Shown: positions 42,708 through 50,693 of the stretch, in pieces
Numbering within the stretch: position 1 is the stretch's first letter
How the letters are laid out: each line of letters begins with the position of its first letter
Assembly (NCBI GenBank): GCA_030418545.1
Contig: QAIB01000015.1
Location: forward strand, 1-64,000
Source of the DNA: Xenophilus aerolatus
GTDB lineage: Bacteria; Pseudomonadota; Gammaproteobacteria; Burkholderiales; Burkholderiaceae_C
DNA: 64,000 nucleotides
Direction: 5' to 3'
Notes under the pieces: model-generated
Told to the model about the DNA's origin: nothing
What the model saw: only the letters and a program-made list of their open reading frames with translations
Databases searched by the model: none
Made by a program: the position numbers and the translations under genes

Positions 42708-43469
42708 ATGGGACCGGGCGGCGCACCTGTGAGCGCCGCGGCGGTGGCGACGCAGGAGGCGTTGTCCTGCCGCGGCTGCCCCCACCTGGGCGTGTGCATG
42801 CCGGCGCTGGCCGTGCCGAGCGAGGGCAAGCCCGTGCGGCTGATATCGAACCGCCTGCTGCTGCAGCGCCGCGAGCCGCTGCTCGCTCAGGGAGACCGAT
42901 TTGTTGCGGTGTACGGCGTGCGCCGCGGCCTGCTCAAGGGCGTGCTCGGGACCGGCGCGTCCAGCGGCGTGGTCACCGGGTTCTTCTTTCCAGGGGACGT
43001 GGCGGGACTGGACGGCATCGCGATGGATCGGCATCCGACCGGCCTGCTGTCGGTCACCGACGCCGAAGTCTGCGTCATCCCGTTCGGACGCCTGGAGGCC
43101 TGGGCCGCGCGGTCCTCGCAGGCACAGCGTCATCTGCATCGATTGCTGTCGAAGGAGATCGGTCGCAGCTGCATGGCCCTGCTGCCCTTGGCCCGTCTCA
43201 CGGCCGCCCAGCGGGTCGCCGACTTCCTGCTGCGCTTCGCAGCCGCGCAGTCGCACGGCAGCGGCAGCCCATCCGATTTCGTCCTGGCCCTCACCCTGGA
43301 AGAGATGGGCAGCCACCTGGGGCTGCAAATGGAAACCGTGTCGCGCGTGCTGTCGCAACTGGTGTCGCAGCGGCTGATCGCCCGGGAGGGGCGCAGCCTG
43401 CGCATTCTCGAGCAGGGCGACCTCGGCCGCCTCGCGCGGGCGCAGCAGATCGGCCCTGACGCAGGCTGA
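42708..43469 (+). CDS. fnr: Fnr-type oxygen-sensing regulator
   Basis: Encodes 253 residues from the ATG at 42708. The N-terminus holds C21, C24 and C30 (SCRGCPHLGVC), the C-x2-C-x5-C pattern of E. coli FNR, and the fourth ligand is C122 (DAEVCVIPF), at the same residue number as in E. coli. The winged helix shows LTLEEMGSHLGLQ then ETVSRVLSQL, with E-x-x-S-R for TTGAT contacts. It should bind a [4Fe-4S] cluster, dimerise without oxygen and activate the TTGAY-N4-RTCAA boxes in this window, including its own. A GTG at 42729 is an alternative start that would still keep all four cysteines. Confidence 0.92.
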   Translation: MGPGGAPVSAAAVATQEALSCRGCPHLGVCMPALAVPSEGKPVRLISNRLLLQRREPLLAQGDRFVAVYGVRRGLLKGVLGTGASSGVVTGFFFPGDVAGLDGIAMDRHPTGLLSVTDAEVCVIPFGRLEAWAARSSQAQRHLHRLLSKEIGRSCMALLPLARLTAAQRVADFLLRFAAAQSHGSGSPSDFVLALTLEEMGSHLGLQMETVSRVLSQLVSQRLIAREGRSLRILEQGDLGRLARAQQIGPDAG

Positions 43470-43525
43470 CCGCGGGCGACATCCGTCGGCAGGAGCGCGG
43501 CCTTGGGGGTGAATGCGCCGCAGGC

Positions 43526-45583
43526 TCAGCGCGGGTTGCCGATCCAGTGATCGACGGTCTTCAACAGGTCCTCGGGCGACACCGGTTTGGTCACGTGGGC
43601 GTCGAAGCCGGCGGCCGCCGTGCGCTCCCGGTCTCGCGCAGAACCCCAGCCGGTCAAGGCCACGATCCGTGGCTGCGGAACGCCGGCTTCCGAGCGAAGG
43701 CGCTCGGCGATCTCGAAGCCGTCCATGGCCGGCAATCCCAGATCGAGCAGCACGACCTCGGGATGCATGTGCCGTGCGGTCTCCAGCGCGGACGGGCCAT
43801 CGGCCGCGCCGATCACCTCGTGCCCTTGCGCCCTGAGCAGTTCCACCAGCGTGCTTCGTCCGTCCGGGTTGTCCTCGACGACGAGGACGCGTCCCCGCCG
43901 TGCGGGCGTCGCCGGCGGCACGGCGCGCGCCGCCGGTTCCACGGGAGCCGTCTCGAGTGGCAACGAGACTCGGAAGGTGCTGCCCTGATTCAGGCCGGCG
44001 CTCTGGACCTCCACCGCACCGCCGTGCATCTCCACCAGGCTCTTGACGATCGACAAGCCGATGCCGAGTCCACCGTGCGCCTTGGCGCCCGTGTGGGGCA
44101 ACTGGGTGAAGAGATCGAAGAGCCTGGACTGGTCCGCTGCCGGTATGCCCAGCCCGTTGTCCGAGACCTCGATCAGCGCGCGGTTCGCCTCGACCGTGCA
44201 TGACAGCGAAAGCTCGCCGCCGTCGGGGGTGTACTTGACCGCGTTGTTCAGCAGGTTGGTGACGATCTGCACGATGCGCGATGGGTCCGCGAGGATGGGC
44301 GCCGGCGTATCGGGCAGGCTGAGCGTCAGGCGGTGGCGCGCGGCGTTCACCCCTGGCTGCGCCGCTTCGACGGCCTGCACCAGCAAGGCAGACAGATCCA
44401 GGACCTCGCGCTTGAGCTCGACCACGCCGCGGCTGATGCGCGACACGTCGAGCAGATCGTCGACGAGCCGCACGAGGTGGCTCGTCTGGCGTTCGATGAC
44501 TTCCGTGCGGCTCAGCAGCCGCGCGGGGTCCTTCTCGCGCTTCATCAACGCGATCGCGTAGAGCATCGGCGCGATCGGGTTGCGCAGTTCATGCGCCAGC
44601 GTGGCGAGAAACTCGTCCTTGCGCCGGTCCTGCAGGCGCAGTGCCGCCGCATCGCGCACGCGTTCGATGTGCGCCCAGCACCGGTCCACCACTTCGGTGA
44701 TGACTTCCAGATCCTCGGCGTTCCACTGGCGTGGTTCGGCTTGATGAACCGCCATCATCGCCACCAGCAGCCCGCGCTTGACCAGGCCGGCGCAGACGAT
44801 GGCCTTGATGCCGATCGCGTTGAACATCTTCGCCCCGCCCTCGTCGCCGAGATCGCGGTCGACATCGTCCACCACCAGGTGGCGCCCCATGCGAAGGTTG
44901 GACGTCGCCCGCGGTCCGAAGAGTTCCAGCGAATAGACGTCGACGCTGGAAGGCACGCTGGGCGACCAATCGGCACGGATGGTGAATCGGTTGTTGTCGG
45001 CCTCGACGTCCGCGTAGGCGCAGCGCGTCGCCTCCAGGTGCTCGCCCAGGAGCCGGGTCGTCACCTCCATCACGTCCTGGGCACTGTTCAAGGGCCGCGT
45101 GGCGCGTTCGATGCGATTGAGCAGCTCCAGCCGTCGGCGGCCGCGCTCCGCCGAGGCCTCGGCATGCTTTCTTGCGGTGATGTCGATCACGGTGCCGATC
45201 GCCCGCACGCATTCGCCCTGGTCGTTGAAAAGACCGCGTCCCTTGGCAGCGACCCACCGCATGACCCCGTCTTCCTTGCCGATGGTTCGGTACTCGACGT
45301 CGTAGACCGTTCGCAGGTCCGGGTTCTGGCAGTCCGCGAAGGCACGCAGCACGTGCCCGGCGTCCTGCGGGTGGAGGCAGGCCTCGAAGTCGTCGAGCGT
45401 GGCGGTGGCGTCGGGCGAAATGCCGAACATGGCCTTCACCCGCGCCGGCCAGTACAGCGTGTTGGTGGCCACATCGACGTCCCAGAGCCCGACCTCTGCA
45501 GCGTCGATGGCAAGCCGCAGCTGCTCCTCGCGCTGGCCCAGAGTGAGTGTGGCGATGCTCGCGCCCTGTGCGGTCTGGCTCAT
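43526..45583 (-). CDS. PAS-GAF hybrid histidine kinase with receiver domain
   Basis: Encodes 685 residues. PAS domain about 18-140 (LRLAIDAAEVGLWDVDVATN), GAF-like domain 155-310, HisKA with LATLAHELRNPIAPMLYA, HATPase with NLLNNAVKYTPDGGE and GLGIGLSIVKSLVEMHGG, and a C-terminal receiver (VLVVEDNPDGRST; VVLLDLGLPAMDG; HVTKPVSPEDL). No membrane helix is seen. It is convergent with fnr and has no neighbouring response regulator gene, so output may go through its own receiver to a phosphotransfer protein elsewhere. The GAF domain contains cysteines (ATRCAYADVE; IVCAGLV), but ligand binding cannot be judged. Confidence 0.9.
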   Translation of the reverse strand: MSQTAQGASIATLTLGQREEQLRLAIDAAEVGLWDVDVATNTLYWPARVKAMFGISPDATATLDDFEACLHPQDAGHVLRAFADCQNPDLRTVYDVEYRTIGKEDGVMRWVAAKGRGLFNDQGECVRAIGTVIDITARKHAEASAERGRRRLELLNRIERATRPLNSAQDVMEVTTRLLGEHLEATRCAYADVEADNNRFTIRADWSPSVPSSVDVYSLELFGPRATSNLRMGRHLVVDDVDRDLGDEGGAKMFNAIGIKAIVCAGLVKRGLLVAMMAVHQAEPRQWNAEDLEVITEVVDRCWAHIERVRDAAALRLQDRRKDEFLATLAHELRNPIAPMLYAIALMKREKDPARLLSRTEVIERQTSHLVRLVDDLLDVSRISRGVVELKREVLDLSALLVQAVEAAQPGVNAARHRLTLSLPDTPAPILADPSRIVQIVTNLLNNAVKYTPDGGELSLSCTVEANRALIEVSDNGLGIPAADQSRLFDLFTQLPHTGAKAHGGLGIGLSIVKSLVEMHGGAVEVQSAGLNQGSTFRVSLPLETAPVEPAARAVPPATPARRGRVLVVEDNPDGRSTLVELLRAQGHEVIGAADGPSALETARHMHPEVVLLDLGLPAMDGFEIAERLRSEAGVPQPRIVALTGWGSARDRERTAAAGFDAHVTKPVSPEDLLKTVDHWIGNPR

Positions 45584-45773
45584 CGGGCCATTGTCATCGA
45601 CTCGGTCGGACCGCACGGCCCGGGCGTGGCGGATGAGACGGAGCGGGTCGCTCGCTTCCTGTCCGACAAGCGCAAGCTGGGTTCGCCGGCGCGGCGGTCG
45701 CGGGGCGCGACCTAAGTTGGCTGCTCATTCAACCCCAGCAGAGGCCCCATGCCATCCATCTCGTGCCGCGACC

Positions 45774-46025
45774 ATGAGTGATCTCATCGGATTGATCCAA
45801 TGGCCGGCGTTCGCCGCTTCGCTTGTCGCGGCCTGGCTGGTCGGGTCGAAGAGCAGCCGGCGCCGCAATTACGGCTTCTGGGTCTTCCTGGCGTCCAACG
45901 TGCTGTGGATCGTCTGGGGGATCAGCACCTCGGCCTGGGCGCTGATCGCGCTGCAGGTCGGACTGGCCATTCTCAACATCAGGGGCCTCTTCAAGACGGA
46001 AGAGCAGACCGAGGACCCGGCCTAG
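45774..46025 (+). CDS. Small three-helix membrane protein
   Basis: Encodes 83 residues with three hydrophobic segments (about 8-24, 34-50 and 54-69: WPAFAASLVAAWLVG; YGFWVFLASNVLWIVWG; WALIALQVGLAILNIRG) and a short acidic C-terminus. It resembles small bacterial YgjV-like or amino-acid-exporter fragments only in composition. Basic residues after the first helix (SKSSRRRN) suggest cytoplasmic placement of that loop. Function unknown; it stands alone between a kinase and a TetR gene. Confidence 0.68.
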   Translation: MSDLIGLIQWPAFAASLVAAWLVGSKSSRRRNYGFWVFLASNVLWIVWGISTSAWALIALQVGLAILNIRGLFKTEEQTEDPA

Positions 46026-46054
46026 CCCCGGCGGCAGCCGCGGGTCGGCCTGCC

Positions 46055-46639
46055 TCAGAGCGGCGCGCCTTTGCGCGCGCGCAGATCGGCAAGCAAGGTG
46101 CGGATCGCCCAGCCGGTGGCCTTCGCGATCTGCTCGCCGCTGAGGTCCCAGTGATCGCGCATCTCGAGCCAGGGCGTCGTGTGCAGCACCTGCAGCATCG
46201 CCGTGGCGAGCAACTGGTCGTCCTTGGGCAGGTCCTTCACCGCATCGGCCGTCACCCGGGTGTAGCTCTCCTGTCGTTCCTTCTTCTGGGCGAGACGCAT
46301 GGCGCGGCCTTGAGGCGTGGAGCGAACCAGGGTGACGATCGGTGCGATGCGATCCAGGCCCTGGTAGATGGACTGCGTGTCCAGCAGGTCGCTCTCGCTC
46401 TTCGGAAAGGAAACGCGTGCGCCTGCCAGTTCCCGGACCCGGGCGCTCGCCGCACCGAGCAGGGCCTCGCGATCGACGAAGTACCGGTAGATCGTTCGGC
46501 GGCTGATTCCGGTGCGTTCTGCCACCGCGTCGTGGCTCAGGTCAGCCCGGCCCTCGGTCATCAGCTCGATGACCGCATCCAGGATGCGGGTCCGTGCCGC
46601 TTCCTTGTTGCGCTCGCGTTGGCCCGCCACCTCTTCCAT
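46055..46639 (-). CDS. TetR-family transcriptional regulator
   Basis: Encodes 194 residues. The N-terminal HTH is RTRILDAVIELMTEG followed by GISRRTIYRYFVDREALL, the usual TetR recognition helix. The C-terminal ligand domain is unassigned. The ATG at 46639 follows AGAGAGG on the minus strand. It is divergent from the 160-residue gene at 46756; two near-identical 17-bp palindromes lie between them and are the probable binding sites, so it likely represses both genes. Confidence 0.9.
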   Translation of the reverse strand: MEEVAGQRERNKEAARTRILDAVIELMTEGRADLSHDAVAERTGISRRTIYRYFVDREALLGAASARVRELAGARVSFPKSESDLLDTQSIYQGLDRIAPIVTLVRSTPQGRAMRLAQKKERQESYTRVTADAVKDLPKDDQLLATAMLQVLHTTPWLEMRDHWDLSGEQIAKATGWAIRTLLADLRARKGAPL

Positions 46640-46664
46640 GCTGAAACCTCTCTGGTTGTCAATA

Positions 46665-46681
46665 TGGCACAAGAAGTGCCA
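46665..46681. promoter_or_regulatory. TetR operator candidate 1
   Basis: TGGCACAAGAAGTGCCA: perfect 6-bp arms with a 5-nt centre. Lies 25 bp upstream of the TetR start. Shares the design TGRCAC-N5-GTGYCA with the second site. Confidence 0.65.
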
Positions 46682-46689
46682 AAAGATAT

Positions 46690-46706
46690 TGACACTTATT
46701 GTGTCA
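46690..46706. promoter_or_regulatory. TetR operator candidate 2
   Basis: TGACACTTATTGTGTCA: perfect 6-bp arms, 5-nt centre, 25 bp centre-to-centre from site 1. It overlaps a plausible plus-strand -35 element, TTGACA at 46689-46694, so binding would block transcription toward 46756. Confidence 0.65.
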
Positions 46707-46755
46707 CAACCGACGATTCGGGCTTCCCATTGGCACCACGACCTGTGAGCACCCC

Positions 46756-47238
46756 GTGATCTACCACTTCTCCATCGCCGCCCACCGTCCCCGCCATGTC
46801 GCGGGAGTCATCGCCGAACTGTGGGGTGGCGATGCCCTGCTGTTCCCGCCCGTGTCCGACGACGGCTGGATCGTCCTGGCCGGCGACGAGCGGCGCAGCG
46901 CGATCGAGGTCTACCCCATCGATACCGTGCTGCGCGAAGCCGACGGCGATGCGGACGCGTACGGCGAGTCCACGGGACACGTGGGCTACACCGCCACGCA
47001 CGGTGCGATCGGCACGCCTTTGACGCAAGATCAGGTGATGGCCATCGCGGCCCGCGAAGGCTGGCCGGCGAAGTACCGCATGCGCGGCGGGATGTTCGGC
47101 GTCGTTGAAATGTGGATCGAGGGACGGCAGATGATGGAGTTCATGACGCCCGAGATGCAGGCCGAGTACATGGCCTCCATGTCGACGGCCAACTGGCGCG
47201 CCATGCTCGACGCGTTCCGGGCGCCTGCGACGGCCTGA
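46756..47238 (+). CDS. Hypothetical protein controlled by the adjacent TetR
   Basis: Encodes 160 residues from a GTG. The sequence (IYHFSIAAHRPRHVAGVIAE; YTATHGAIGTPLTQDQVMAI; AKYRMRGGMFGVVEMWIEG) gives a compact alpha/beta protein with no membrane part and no cysteine. I recall similar uncharacterised proteins but no function. Divergence from the TetR gene with two shared operators indicates it is the regulated target, so a role with a small ligand or toxic compound is plausible. An ATG at 46699 is in frame but would start inside operator 2. Confidence 0.7.
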   Translation: MIYHFSIAAHRPRHVAGVIAELWGGDALLFPPVSDDGWIVLAGDERRSAIEVYPIDTVLREADGDADAYGESTGHVGYTATHGAIGTPLTQDQVMAIAAREGWPAKYRMRGGMFGVVEMWIEGRQMMEFMTPEMQAEYMASMSTANWRAMLDAFRAPATA

Positions 47239-47291
47239 GTTCGCCCAGCGCGATCCGGCCTGACCCGGGCGCTGTCCGGTGCGCCGACGCT

Positions 47292-48125
47292 CTAGGCGTC
47301 GAAATCGGTCGCGATCGACCGGTCGCGCCACGCATCGATGTCGGCGCGCAATGCCGCCAGCTTCTGCTCCGCGATGCGGTGGGCCGCCGGCCCCAGCGGC
47401 AGATGCAGCGGTGGATGCTCGGCATCGATCGCCTGGAGCATGACGGCGACCGCCTTCATCGGATCGCCAGCCTGTTTGCCGTCGTTGCTTTCTCGATACA
47501 GGCGGCGTGCGTGCGCGCTTTGCGCATAGGCCTCGATTCGACGACCGGCGCTCGCGATGGAGCGGCCCAGGAAGTCGGTGCGAAACGGTCCCGGCTCCAC
47601 GATGATCACGTTCAGCCCGAGCGGGCGAAGCTCTTGTGCCAATGCCTCGGAGAGCCCCTCGACGGCGAACTTCGTCGCGTTGTAGTAGCCCGACCCCGCC
47701 GATCCGGCGATACCCGCTCCGGATGACAGGTTGACCACGCACGCCCCTGCGGTGCGGCGAAGCAGGGGGAGGGCGGCGCGGGTGGTTTCGATGAGCCCGA
47801 AGACGTTGGTCTCGAACATGGGTCGATATTCGTGCGGCTCGGCCTCTTCGATCGCACCGATGAATCCGAATCCCGCGTTGTTGACCAGCACGTTCAAGCC
47901 GCCGAACGCGTCTTCGGCCACGGCCACTGCACGGGCCGCGTCGCCTGGCGCCGTGACGTCGAGCGTCGCGACGCGGACCGTGCGGGGGTACCGTGCCTGC
48001 AGGTCGTTCAGCGTCTGAACCGAGCGCGCCGTCGCGACCAGCTTGTCGCCACGCGCAGCGACCGCCTCCGCGAGCTGCCTTCCCAGGCCGCTCGAGCAGC
48101 CGGTGATGAGCCATGTCTTCTTCAT
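47292..48125 (-). CDS. Short-chain dehydrogenase/reductase
   Basis: Encodes 277 residues of the classical SDR type. TGCSSGLGRQLAE is the glycine-rich NAD(P) motif, NNAGFGFIGA the structural NNAG, SSGAGI holds the catalytic Ser and YYNATKF the Tyr-x3-Lys pair. ARS after the second strand suggests NADP preference. Relatives are annotated as oxidoreductases or ketoreductases of unknown substrate. The ATG overlaps the stop of the MFS gene (ATGA), so both are co-translated and controlled by the TetR at 49996. Confidence 0.9.
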   Translation of the reverse strand: MKKTWLITGCSSGLGRQLAEAVAARGDKLVATARSVQTLNDLQARYPRTVRVATLDVTAPGDAARAVAVAEDAFGGLNVLVNNAGFGFIGAIEEAEPHEYRPMFETNVFGLIETTRAALPLLRRTAGACVVNLSSGAGIAGSAGSGYYNATKFAVEGLSEALAQELRPLGLNVIIVEPGPFRTDFLGRSIASAGRRIEAYAQSAHARRLYRESNDGKQAGDPMKAVAVMLQAIDAEHPPLHLPLGPAAHRIAEQKLAALRADIDAWRDRSIATDFDA

Positions 48126-49588
48126 GTCGGTTCCTTCAGGTTCAAGCGGGTGGGTGAGGCGAGGGCGCCGAAGCCGATGACCGAGAGCAGGACCGCCACG
48201 CCGAGGCTCGCTCCGATGCACAGCATGGTGACGACCAGTGCGTGGGCCATCGATTCGGCGTGCGGGCTGGACCCTGCGATGCCGAAGAAGACGCCACCGA
48301 AGACGGCGACGCCCAGCGACGCGCTGATCTGCAGAGCCGAGTTCGCGACGCCGGCGATCATGCCGGAGCCGTTGGCCGGCGCACGGTCGATGACCGAGCG
48401 CACCAGCGTCGGCAGTGCCCAGCCTTGGCCGAAACCCAGCAGGCCGATGGCAACGATCAGGGGGAACGCTTCAGGCATGCGTGCCGGCGCCCGGGCGACG
48501 ATCGCGGCGAGATACACGCAGCCCGCCACTTCCAGGAGCATGCCGATCGCGGGCACCCAGCGGCCGAACACCCGCACGGCCCATGGGGTGGTCAAAGGCC
48601 CGACGAAGAATCCGACCCCGAAAGGCAGGAACACCAGCCCCGTCGCCAATGGATCCAGGCCCAGGCCGGACTGCAGATAGACCGAGAAGGTCAGGAAGAA
48701 AGCGGAGACCACGTAGAAGAACAGGATCGCGGCCAGGCCGCTCGCCAGCCCGGGCGTGCGCAGCAGGTCCGCCCTCACCAGGGGAACGCCACCGCGCCGC
48801 GCGAGCGAGGTCTCGAAGCGCCAGAAGCAGAAGGCGGCGGCGGGGCAGAGGATCAGCATGCCCACCGCCCACCCGGGCCAGCCCGCTTCGCGTCCTTCGA
48901 CCAGCGGCACGATCAGCAGTGCGAGCGTGATCGCGCACAGCGCGACGCCGGCCTTGTCGAGGGGCGCCGGGGTCTCAGCACGGACATCGGGCAGCAGCTT
49001 CGCGCCGCCGATCAGGACCGCGGCCACGATGGGCAGGTTGATGAGAAAGATGACGCGCCATTCGAGGTGCAGGATGTTGGCGGCGATCAGTGCACCCCCG
49101 AGCGCCTGCGCGACGACCGCCGCCAGCCCCACCGTCGCGCCGTAGAGACCGAGTGCCCGCGAGCGCTCTTCGACGGAGAACAGCGCCTGGACCGAGGCGA
49201 GGCCTTGGGGCGCCATCGCTGCAGCGCTCAGGCCCTGCAGGATGCGGCCGACGACCAGGACCGCAGGCGTCGGTGCGAGCCCGCAGAGCAGCGACGTCAG
49301 GCCGAAGCCGCACATGCCGATCAGGAATATCCGCTTGCGGCCGAACAGGTCGCCGAGCCGGCCACCGGTGATGAGGAACACGGCGTACGCGGCCGCATAG
49401 CCGGAGATCACCAACTGCAGTTCGGCGGCGGTCGTGTGCAGGCTCCCCCTGATCGACGGGATCGCGACATTGACGATGAAGAAGTCCAGCGGAGGCAGGA
49501 AGGCCCCCACGAGCAACACCGCGAATGCCCACCACCGGCGCATCGCTGGCGTCGTCGTCTGCGTGGCGAGGCGCTGCCGCGGCGCCAT
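48122..49588 (-). CDS. MFS drug/metabolite exporter, DHA2 (14-helix) type
   Basis: Encodes 488 residues from the ATG at 49588. The first helix has LPPLDFFIVNVAIPSI, the DHA2 family start, followed by GGRLGDLFGRKRIF, the MFS loop motif A. About fourteen hydrophobic segments are visible. It should export a hydrophobic compound by proton antiport. The start codon overlaps the stop of a 28-codon upstream frame (TGATG), so translation may depend on that leader. The upstream region has three similar 16-bp sites for the divergent TetR regulator. Confidence 0.88.
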   Translation of the reverse strand: MAPRQRLATQTTTPAMRRWWAFAVLLVGAFLPPLDFFIVNVAIPSIRGSLHTTAAELQLVISGYAAAYAVFLITGGRLGDLFGRKRIFLIGMCGFGLTSLLCGLAPTPAVLVVGRILQGLSAAAMAPQGLASVQALFSVEERSRALGLYGATVGLAAVVAQALGGALIAANILHLEWRVIFLINLPIVAAVLIGGAKLLPDVRAETPAPLDKAGVALCAITLALLIVPLVEGREAGWPGWAVGMLILCPAAAFCFWRFETSLARRGGVPLVRADLLRTPGLASGLAAILFFYVVSAFFLTFSVYLQSGLGLDPLATGLVFLPFGVGFFVGPLTTPWAVRVFGRWVPAIGMLLEVAGCVYLAAIVARAPARMPEAFPLIVAIGLLGFGQGWALPTLVRSVIDRAPANGSGMIAGVANSALQISASLGVAVFGGVFFGIAGSSPHAESMAHALVVTMLCIGASLGVAVLLSVIGFGALASPTRLNLKEPT

Positions 49589-49674
49589 CACGCGGGACGC
49601 CCGAAGCGGCCGGGTCTTGCGGTGGCAGAGCGAACTTCGATCGCTTCGATAGGGGATTCGAGACGGGTGGACAT
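49588..49674 (-). CDS. Upstream leader ORF of the MFS gene (28 codons)
   Basis: ATG at 49674 has AAGAAGG eight bases upstream on the minus strand and runs 28 codons to a TGA whose last base is the A of the MFS start (TGATG). The product (MSTRLESPIEAIEVRSATA, then RPGRFGRPA) looks like a genuine N-terminus. Two readings fit: a coupled leader peptide, or the original start of the exporter now in another frame after a small insertion or deletion. Not distinguishable from sequence alone. Confidence 0.45.
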   Translation of the reverse strand: MSTRLESPIEAIEVRSATARPGRFGRPA

Positions 49675-49727
49675 GGGATGCCTTCTTTTGTCGGGCGTGA
49701 CTCGCAGCGAGATGTTTGCGTGGAAAA

Positions 49728-49743
49728 TGTATCGACCGGTACA
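49728..49743. promoter_or_regulatory. TetR operator-like site A
   Basis: TGTATCGACCGGTACA, an imperfect palindrome 54 bp before the leader ORF of the MFS operon. Shares GTATCG-R-Y-CGGTACAAA with site B. Confidence 0.58.
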
Positions 49744-49859
49744 AAAATAGTCGAAGAAAAACGACTTGGTGTCGTCATGGAACAGGCCCTGTTCGATTCG
49801 AGCGGGCCGCCGGCGCCGAGTTGCCTGTGTGCGTCCCAGGGAACTTGGCTAACGAATTA

Positions 49860-49875
49860 CGTATCGGTCGGTACA
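49860..49875. promoter_or_regulatory. TetR operator-like site B
   Basis: CGTATCGGTCGGTACA followed by AATATAT, 13 of 16 bases identical or pyrimidine/purine-swapped relative to site A. Lies in the middle of the divergent region. Confidence 0.58.
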
Positions 49876-49954
49876 AATATATGTGCGCACGGCGGTCCTG
49901 TCAACGGAGCCTTTCAGACAGACGCGAGCTGCCGCCCCTGGCGTGCGAGAATTC

Positions 49955-49970
49955 TGTATCGAGTAGTATT
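49955..49970. promoter_or_regulatory. TetR operator-like site C (degenerate)
   Basis: TGTATCGAGTAGTATT, followed by an AT-rich TAAATTTC, 26 bp before the TetR start. The left half matches site A; the right half is degenerate. Probably autoregulatory. Confidence 0.42.
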
Positions 49971-49995
49971 TAAATTTCATCGACAGGAACGGCTC

Positions 49996-50613
49996 ATGAG
50001 TCAGCGAGGACGGCCACGCACCTTCGACCGCGACGTGGCGCTTACTTCAGCCATGCACCTGTTCTGGGAGCACGGCTTCGAATCCACCTCTCTGTCGCAG
50101 CTGAAAGCGGCGATGGGCACCGGCATCTCCGCGCCGAGCTTCTACGCGGCCTTCGAGTCCAAGGAGGCGCTCTACAGGGAAGCCCTGGAGCTGTACCTGA
50201 AGACCTACGACCTGACGCGGAGTCTTCATGATCCGTCGCTTGCGCCGCGGGAGGCCGTGTTCCTGGCGCTGGACCGGTCTGCGAGGATGCAAGCCGGGAC
50301 TGGTCACCCGAAGGGCTGCATGGTCACCTTGGGCAGCATGACCTTTCAGCCGAGTGCGAGCGAGGCGGTCACCCAATTGCTGCGCGACTCGCGTACACGC
50401 ACCCGGGATGGCTTTCGCTCGTGCGTGGAGCGTGGAATCAAGAGCGGAGAGTTGCGACGGTCCACCGATCCGGCCTCGCTCGCACTGGCGTTCGACAGCT
50501 TCTTCCACGGGATGTCCGTCCTCGCGCGCGACAAGTTGCGCCAGAGCGTGATCGAGAAGACCGTGATCGACGCCATGGGCATCTGGGACGCGGCCGCGAG
50601 CAAGCGCTCCTGA
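49996..50613 (+). CDS. TetR/AcrR-family regulator
   Basis: Encodes 205 residues. HTH: FDRDVALTSAMHLFWEHGFE, then GISAPSFYAAFESKEALY. The GRPRTFD start is common in a large group of repressors next to MFS or SDR genes. AGGAACGGCTC precedes the ATG. It is divergent from the MFS-SDR operon with three related sites between them, so it most likely represses that exporter until an inducer binds its C-terminal domain. Confidence 0.9.
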   Translation: MSQRGRPRTFDRDVALTSAMHLFWEHGFESTSLSQLKAAMGTGISAPSFYAAFESKEALYREALELYLKTYDLTRSLHDPSLAPREAVFLALDRSARMQAGTGHPKGCMVTLGSMTFQPSASEAVTQLLRDSRTRTRDGFRSCVERGIKSGELRRSTDPASLALAFDSFFHGMSVLARDKLRQSVIEKTVIDAMGIWDAAASKRS

Positions 50614-50693
50614 GGTGCCGGCGGGCGCGGGATCGACCCGGTCGGTGGCGGTAGTCCGACGCGCGCCGTGGGCGTTGCTATCCTTTCGCCTCG

